In this document: in pieces, positions 57,520 through 64,000 of the stretch
Layout of the letters: each line of letters opens with the position of its first letter
Position numbering within the stretch: the stretch's first letter is position 1
Assembly: GCA_028583685.1 (NCBI GenBank)
Contig: JAMXIF010000031.1
Coordinates: 2,651,305-2,715,304, forward strand
Reading direction: 5' to 3'
From: Petaurus breviceps papuanus
Taxonomy: Eukaryota > Chordata > Mammalia > Diprotodontia > Petauridae
Length of the DNA: 64,000 bases
Translations under genes and position numbers: made by a program
The notes under the pieces: generated by a model
What the model was told of the DNA's origin: nothing
Seen by the model: the letters and a program-made list of their open reading frames with translations, nothing else
Database searches by the model: none

Positions 57520-57660
57520 GCAGTCAGGAGACCTGGATGCTTGTCCTGTCTCTGACACCGGCTGATGGTATGACCTTGGACAAGTGGCTTCTCTCTATGC
57601 CTTAGTTTCCTGCTCTGTAAAAGGAGGTGATTTATAGATCTGGAACTAGAAGGAGCCTTA
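57520..57660 (+). repeat. MIR fragment
   Basis: AGGAGACCTGGATGCTTGTC, TATGACCTTGGACAAGTGGC and CCTTAGTTTCCTGCTCTGTA. Confidence 0.6.
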
Positions 57661-57671
57661 GAGATTCTCCA

Positions 57672-58475
57672 GTCTGAGGTTTCTTACCCTGAGGGTTGGT
57701 GAACTTGTTTTTTAAAAAAATATTGTGATAACTGTGCTTCGATATAATAGGTTTCCTTTGTAATCCTATGTACTTTATTTCCTGTGTAATGGGCTTTCCT
57801 CTGTGCATGCCAAGATCCCCTAAGATGGAGGCACCCAGGGGGGAAATGCCAGAGACCTGCTTCTGGGCAAAGACACTCTGCATTCCTCTGCCATGTGGGT
57901 GGGAATGGCATCTCTCCATTGGAGGCATAGCCTGAACAGGCTGTGTCTGACACTGGCTCTCTCTCTTTCTGGCAACATCCAGAGGATGAAGGTCTAGTTT
58001 GTCCACATTAGGGGCACTAGGAACTGGACCTGGAACTTTGGAGGAATCTGTTAGATGAGAACAGAGCTAAATTGTGAACCTGCTCTCTATCTCCTTCTCA
58101 GAGTTGGGGGTGGGACAAGTGAGGATCATAGCCCACCCCCAGATGTGGGATTGGCCATGTTTGTTCTTGCTATACTTTTGAAGCAAATATTCCTTTATAA
58201 AAGCTAATCTGACTGTTAAGTGGTCAAATGGCACAGGAGTGTGAGGGACCCCTAAATTAGGAGAATATGATTGGTAGAAGTTTGAGCCAATGACATAGAG
58301 ACTAAACTCCCTTTATAGGTACCAGACCATCCCAGAGAAGGGGTCAAATGTAACACACCAGGCTTTCAGGCCAGAGCAGTGCTTGTTACACATGTATTTA
58401 AAAACAGAACTCATATATCCCCAGACTGCCAAAGGTTCTGTGACACACAAAAAGTTAAGAACTCTTCATCTGGTT
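57672..58475 (+). repeat. hAT-like DNA transposon, split by an LTR
   Basis: Left part 57672-57784 contains GAGGTTTCTTACCCTGAGGG and GTTTCCTTTGTAATCCTATG; right part 58391-58475 contains GACTGCCAAAGGTTCTGTGA and the end CAAAAAGTTAAGAACTCTT. The inverted ends (GGTTTCTTA / TTAAGAACT) fit a non-autonomous hAT element. Same family as 20900-21093. Confidence 0.7.
57785..58390 (+). mobile_element. Solo LTR inserted in the hAT element
   Basis: A 606-bp block starting TGTAATGGGC and ending CTTGTTACA, so the ends are inverted (TGTAA/TTACA). It has a TATA box at 58196-58202 (TTTATAAAAG). It interrupts a recognisable hAT sequence, which fixes its edges. No internal retroviral sequence is present. Orientation follows the TATA box. 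Confidence 0.75.
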
Positions 58476-58799
58476 TAACCCATTTATTTTATGAATACTG
58501 AGGCCCAGAGGGATTCAAAATAATAAAAAGTAGAATAGGGATTTGAACTCAGGTCTTTTGATTCTAAATTCAAGGATCTTTGCTTTCTTCTTCTGTCTAG
58601 AACTAAATGATCTCTAAGGGACCTTCTAGGAATCCAAGGTACTCTTTCCTGCTCTTTCCTTCAAGGACCTTCTATATGAAGCAGATTCCCCCAGCTTCTG
58701 GTGCCTTTTCTCCTTAATCTTGTGTATAATACCTTGTATTTAATGGCTTTGGATTTCTCTGTATTTATTCTTTTTGTATTTGTTTTATACATGCTTATA

Positions 58800-58945
58800 T
58801 ATGTCCTTGTCTCCCCATTAGAATGTAGGTTCCTTGAGAGTAAGGATTGTTTCATTCATTGTCTTTGTACTTGCATTGGCTGGCACTTAATAAATGCCAG
58901 CGCACAGCAGGCACCTAATAAATGCTTATGCATTGATTGATTCCC
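58800..58945 (+). repeat. L2 LINE tail
   Basis: TAGAATGTAGGTTCCTTGAG, TTCATTGTCTTTGTACTTGC and two successive AATAAATGC stretches. Confidence 0.7.
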
Positions 58946-59404
58946 AGTCCTGCATCCATATCAAGGGACCCCGTTACAGTGTCAATCAGCTCGTTGGAGG
59001 ACTGGGGACTAAGAATTGAGGCATCCTTCTCCATGGTAATTCTCAGCAGCTCACAGGACACAGAACAGAGCTAAGGATATAGAAGAAACTGTAATTTTAT
59101 GGAAGAAGACTTCCCAGGAGTGAAAGATCCCTGAGATTGACCACCTAGGGTAAAGGAGGGGAAATGGTTGAGAGATGGGAAGAGAGGAGCCTCAAGGGTC
59201 TATGAGCCAGGTTACACCCTCCTTACTCTCAAAGAAGGATTCCATTCTTCAGAAGAGAAAAACACTCAGAAACCCCAATTAACTAGTTCAGCCTTTATTC
59301 CCCATTGTCTCCTGAAAGTGTTGGCTTGAGGAGAACAGGACACTCCCCCAATGTTCCCTTGGAGAGCCAACCATCCAAGATGGTAGCAAAAGCGTCGGGC
59401 CAAG

Positions 59405-59540
59405 TTAGAAGAAGTTGACAACTTTTCGAAGGGACTGAACATTGGCGCTGTGGGCCTGCCAGTCGTTGAAGCTTCGGTAATCACCCCTCTCCACCACATA
59501 CATGTGACCCCGGTAGTTTGGTTCTTCATAAAGCACCCAC
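59405..59540 (-). CDS. CRYGN: CRYGN terminal coding exon (gamma-N crystallin)
   Basis: Last exon of gamma-N crystallin, a lens-type beta/gamma-crystallin. On the minus strand it follows the acceptor TTTGTCCTAG, completes a split codon with one base, then encodes 44 residues from Trp-Val-Leu-Tyr-Glu-Glu to Val-Val-Asn-Phe-Phe and a TAA at 59407-59405. It forms the final Greek-key motif: YEEPNYRGHMYVVERGDY has the usual Tyr and Gly positions, followed by FNDWQAHSANVQSLRKV. It agrees almost residue for residue with the mouse C terminus as I remember it (YEEPNYRGRMYVVERGDF, VQSLRRVLNFF). The earlier exons should encode the remaining Greek-key motifs; I looked for them up to 64000 and did not find them. 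Confidence 0.95.
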
Positions 59541-61879
59541 CTAGGACAAAGGAAACAAGTGTGGGTGGTGGAAGGAGGAAAAATTTTAGAAAAAGAAAAC
59601 TAAGAACCTTAGCCTCAAGGCAGGGGTCACTCTTAATGGGTAAAAAGCTCCTGCAGAGTCTGGACTGAGGTGGAAGGACCAGGGCATAGAAGGGTACAGA
59701 CAAGAGGGCGGTTGTAGCCTGGGAATCATTTCTCCACATTCTTTTGTCCTACTTGATTTCCCTTTTGTGACTCTGCACAGTACCAACTGAAAAATTCTAG
59801 ATCAAAAGGACCCAGACCAGGATCTAGAAAGATGGCATTTTAAGATCCCAGATCTCATGCTGAAAAAGACATTAGAGGGCATTAAATTCAACCCTTTAAT
59901 TTGACAAATGAAGAAATTTGGACCCAAATTTTGGCTGTTAGATGACATGCCCAAAGTCATAAAGGTAGTAAATGGCAGAGATGAGATTGGAACTTGGGTA
60001 CCTCTGACCCCAAATTGAATGTCTTTTCACTGTACCATGATTCTTATCCCTTTTGGAGTCACTGCCAAAGAAACCCAAACGTTGCCATTTTAGGGACACT
60101 ATCCATCCCATCCCCCAAGTCATCTGAGACTGAGGGGAGGAATCAGACTTCCACATACCCACCCTTTGATTTCTCTAAATGGCTTCCTTCCTGGATTTCC
60201 ATATTACTCAGTGCCTACACCACACATCTGGGTGCCTAACTATCTACTTTCTCTAGTTATTTTATCAGTGTCAAACCCTTCTCTTCAATTAGTTGTAACA
60301 TTCCAACGGTAGGGACTATGTCTTTTCCTCTTGTCTTCAGCAAAGCATCAAACACAGAACTGGGAATGACATAGTAAGTATTGAATAATAGTCCCTACAT
60401 CCAAGATCTAGGAATTTAAGAGTGATACATCATATACCTTAGTAGGTAAATCTTAGAGAATTACTTGGGGTTCAGGGAGGCTAAGTAGTTGCCCATATAG
60501 ACATAGCTAGAGTCAGAGACTGGTGTGTTTAGGTTGGTAATTGGAGAGGCCAATAGGTTCTTAGTGGTGACTTTTAACATTTAATTGGGTGCCTGACAGG
60601 GTTGCAGGCTCAGACTCTTCCCACATTTTTCATGTTTTCTCCATACAATCAGATACTCTCAGAACCAACCCTACACATTGGGTGGGAGGCCAGCTACACC
60701 TGTGGGATGATTTTAGCCCTCTTCTGAACTGTCCCAAATTCTCACTGTCTTCAATGTTACTTGGTTTTCTGGGGAACATTAGCTAACAAGAGTAGAGGGT
60801 CATTTTCTCTCATTAGGACATTATACCCCAGTGTAGATGGCAGTGCCTTGAGGAGAGGGAACACAATAAGTTTTGATGGAAGGAGAAAAAAGAGGAGATC
60901 TGGAACATAGCTCACTCTCTAGGTCCCACAGGGCAATAGAGAGAGGGAAGCCCTGAGCAGCCACCAGAGTAACAATGAGGGTGAAGGTGATAAATATTGA
61001 CCTTGCCTACTTGCTGACTCTGTCTCCATCACCCACTTCCTGGGCCATGCCACTTACCCACTGGGGGCCTCAGTGTTTTTTCTTACAAAATGTGCTTCTA
61101 AGGGGATAAATAAGGAATGGGTGACTTCTAAGGTTCTTCCCAGTTCTCACATTGTGTAATTCTTTAGTTTCTGCCTCTTTCCTATGTCTCACTCTCTCAC
61201 ACATACCCACTGATTCTGTCCTATTAACTGCCAAATTTTGGCTCTTAGATAAACAGTAGGCACCATCTTTTATTCCCCAGAGGACATGGGCTCCTCTAAT
61301 TGGAAATAACTTTAGAGGCTATAGTCCAACCTTCTCATTTTCACATGAGGAAACAGAAAATGACTTGCCCAAGGTCACACAGCTAATTGATGGTTTAAAC
61401 CTAGAGTAAAACCCATGTTTTCTCACTCTTCCCCCCAGTCCCTTTCCTCTCTATGTCAGGTATCCAGGGTTGAGGAGATGAGTTGGGAATGTCTATGAAA
61501 ATTGGCAACAAAACCTAGGTTTCCTTAACTTTCCTTCCTTTGACTGCTTCTGTGAAATATTTAACTCCTCTAGTCTCACTGGATTTATCCTCCAAGTTAC
61601 CAGACAAGAAGCCAAGAATATGGGCCCTGGGGAGGCTGCCTATGGGGACAGAAAACTAGTAGCTTTTTCCTCATCACCTAACATTTACTATCTTGGGCAT
61701 TACTGCCTTTCTCAACTCAGACATCTGTAAGAAGAAGAGATGTGAGGAGGGAAGGAGAAGGGGGAACAGAGGAGAGGAGAGAAGAAAGGAGAAGAAGGGA
61801 AGGGGAGGGGAAGGCAGGGAATGGGAAGGGAGAGAGAGGGAGAAGGGGAGAGAGAGAGAGACAGAGAGAGAGGGAGAAG

Positions 61880-61930
<51 letters not shown>

Positions 61931-63751
61931 GGGGAGAGAGAAATAGCCAGAGGGCTCCAGTGTGGGGAGAGTTCACACTGAGTTGGCTTCATTCCCCGGC
62001 CCTAAGCCAGAGCAATCATCTCATTTCCATAAGCCCTAAGTCCACCCACGACCACAGGCTTTGGGTGACCCCCAAAGGCCTCACTTTTATCCTCTTATCC
62101 CCTGAAGTGAACCGATGGGACTTAAGTGTGGGAATGTCCAAAGCAGTGCCCTGAGACAGAGCATGATACACAAGGTTTCCATAGACCCATAATGAAGTAC
62201 ATTGAGAACAGGGCTGGAACCTGAAGGAAGCAAATTCTCCCTCCTATTCTCCCCACCATCCAAACATCGCTAAGATTTGGGGAGGGAGGAGAAGGAAAAA
62301 AGGGAGGTTGGGGGAAGGGTGAGAGAAGAGAGAGAAAGGAGGATGGAGAGAGAATGGACTAGAAGAAGATAAAGGGAACTTGGGGGAAGGAAAACCAGCC
62401 TCCCTAAGGCAGGACTCCACTGGTGAAGACAGAACAGCAACTGGGCTTCAGAAAGTCTGGGGTAAGCCAAGGGTGGGCAGCCTGGTGCTGGGATACTTAC
62501 TGACTCTAGCCCACTCCCCTGCCTCTCCCTCAGCTCTCTGAGAGTCTTCCCCAGAACTTCCTCAAAGAAGAAGCTCTTATGGGTATGTCCTGGTATGACC
62601 ATTTTTTAGTTTTGATCTTGGTAACTCCCCCAGTTACCCACCAGCACAGAGTCCTCCAGTGCTCTATCCCAGGGGATAGTTTAGGGAAAGAATGGCTAGG
62701 AAAGTGTTTGCCAGCAGAGCACTTCCCATACTGAGCTCTCCCAGGAGTCCAGCCTTCTGGGATGTCATTCCTGGAATTCATTGCTGTTGATCCAGAGGGG
62801 AAAAAAAATCCCTGGCATCCCAAAGCCCCCTCCCCCCTTCCGGGGCTTACCCTGTGGGACGGCTCTTTCCAGATTGACCCTTTCTCTTTCTGTGCCAAGT
62901 TTTGAGAGCTTTTTTTTTAATGTGAATAAATTTTAATACATTTATTTCTACATCATTTCTTGGTGGTTCACTCAGCCAGTCAACGGGGAAATCTCAAGTT
63001 GCTTTCTATGTAGGGCCAGGTGATTGAGGTGGCTTGGGAAAGACACTGCTCAGTTGATTAATTACTCTCCCTAGCAAATTAAACAATTGGAGTCCTGAAG
63101 AGCTAGACTCCATCAGCTCTAGGTTTAGTTTACCCCATGGGGAAGAAGAGAGAGGAGAGATCCAGAAGCAGAGGCAGAGAAAGAGAAAAAGCTTCAGGAA
63201 GACAAAAAGAAAGAAACACAGAGATCAAGAAACAAGAGGCAGAGGAACATAGAGAAAGGAAAACAAAGTAAGAAAAAGAGTGAAGGAGGAAGGCAGACAA
63301 AGAGACCAGGGAACCCAGTACATTCCTTCAAGTCACACTGAGTTGGAAGACATGAGACATGGTGCACAGCATGAAGTCAGTCTGACACCAGGCCAAGTGC
63401 AAAGAATTGTCGAGGACTCTTTCTTTCCCCTTTACCCCCGCCCCTGTGGTTGCAATTAAAATCCCGTCCAAAGTCGGCTAACTTGAACAATGGATCCAAT
63501 TTCTTTAGGGGGGGGGTGTTAAGAAATAAATGGACTCCCTCCCAACTAGCTCTCAGGGACATCTAATTCAGGAGCAAGAGGCAGTACCACTGCTGGGCCC
63601 ATTGTTCAAACTTTGATGGGAGGATTGGAAAGGGGAGAGAGGATTTAGGGTGGAACATCATTGCCTTGCCCTGATCAAATGGTAATATGCCTTAGAATCA
63701 TTAGATCTATTTAAGGAAGGGACCTAAGAGACCACTCAGTCCAGTTACCAC
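59541..63751 (-). other. CRYGN: CRYGN last intron (partial, continues right)
   Basis: Upstream of the terminal exon on the minus strand. It contains a MIR-related repeat at 59845-60045, L2-like tails near 60260-60390, MIR remnants near 61300-61430, and purine-rich tracts at 61739-61942 and 63124-63300. A minus-strand frame near 62530-62898 begins Ala-Gln-Lys after a TTG, but has no ATG and no crystallin motif, so it is not an exon. Confidence 0.75.
61739..61942. repeat. GA-rich low-complexity tract
   Basis: GGGAAGG and GAGAGA units, ending in a pure (GA)n of about 40 bp. Open frames across it are artefacts. Confidence 0.95.
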
Positions 63752-64000
63752 ATACCGTGTTTCCCCAATAATAAGAGACTGTCTTATTAATTTTTTTTGG
63801 AAAGAAAAACACCAGAGGGCTTATTTTCAGGGGAGGGCTTATGTTGTCCTGCCTCAGCTCTCCTCTGTGGCACTGCTCTCAATGGCGCCAGCAAGCAAAT
63901 CACTGGGGAAGAACAGGATGACTCGCTCACTGCTGCAGCTCTGATTGGATGCAGCTCGGAGCGCGGTGTGCATTTCACGAGGGGGTGGGAGGGGGGAGGG
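63752..64000. repeat. End of a palindromic DNA element (cut by window edge)
   Basis: Begins ACCGTGTTTCCCCAATAATA, followed by a short palindrome around 63769-63787 (AATAAGA ... TCTTATT) and GGGCTTATTTTCAGGGG. The ACCGTGTTTCCCC...TAAGAC pattern recurs in short DNA transposons of several tetrapods. The following part is GC-rich (CTCTGATTGGATGCAGCTC) and does not look like the local DNA. Family not assigned. Confidence 0.5.

Noticed and set aside
61674-62154. Open frames of 91-153 codons
   Set aside because: Produced by a purine-rich tract ending in (GA)n; no domain and mirrored on both strands.
62530-62898. Possible CRYGN first exon beginning Ala-Gln-Lys
   Set aside because: The start codon is TTG, not ATG, and no crystallin Greek-key sequence follows.
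1-64000. CRISPR arrays, operons, riboswitches or bacterial-type systems
   Set aside because: The window is clearly mammalian nuclear DNA, and no regularly spaced short repeats were seen.

Overview
This is nuclear DNA from a marsupial, most likely an Australian one. The evidence is the repeat content: tRNA-derived SINEs of the GGGGCAGCTAGGTGGC type ending in a CCCCAATTGCC tail, RTE-tailed SINEs, many CORE-SINE/MIR copies, L2 and CR1/L3 LINE tails, and a typical marsupial L1 3' end. The species cannot be fixed from the sequence alone. The window is mostly intron and intergenic DNA with low coding density, and nearly all the open frames are accidental.

Two host genes are recognisable, both on the minus strand. 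The first three coding exons of WDR86 (WD-repeat protein 86) lie at 25278-25116, 16218-16077 and 8986-8563. They join in consistent phase and encode about 243 residues, roughly the first two thirds of the protein; the remaining exons are not seen and probably lie to the left of the window. A C-rich stretch with scattered CpGs, to the right of exon 1, is the likely promoter. The last coding exon of CRYGN (gamma-N crystallin) lies at 59540-59405 and ends in a normal stop; its earlier exons are beyond the right edge. WDR86 followed by CRYGN on the same strand matches the order I remember from the human chromosome 7q36 region.

Layout: 1-8562 is WDR86 intron 3 (partial); 8987-16076 is intron 2, with a near-perfect 101-bp inverted repeat about 100 bp from exon 3; 16219-25115 is intron 1. 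The stretch 25279-59404 is intergenic and holds L2 and L1 fragments, a decayed gammaretrovirus-like fossil (about 31.9-35.96 kb) containing a second LTR element, an old CR1-type LINE split by an inverted duplication and microsatellite, young SINEs with target-site duplications, a truncated U2 snRNA retrocopy, a 100-N assembly gap inside an L1 tail, and a solo LTR inside a hAT element. From 59541 to the end is CRYGN intron, closing with one end of a palindromic DNA element.

I found no undescribed multi-gene system. The most interesting signals are structural: the WDR86 intronic inverted repeat, the inverted duplication in the LINE fragment, the env-derived open frame in the fossil virus, and the U2 retrocopy. 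Repeat family names come from memory of consensus sequences and were not checked against a library.
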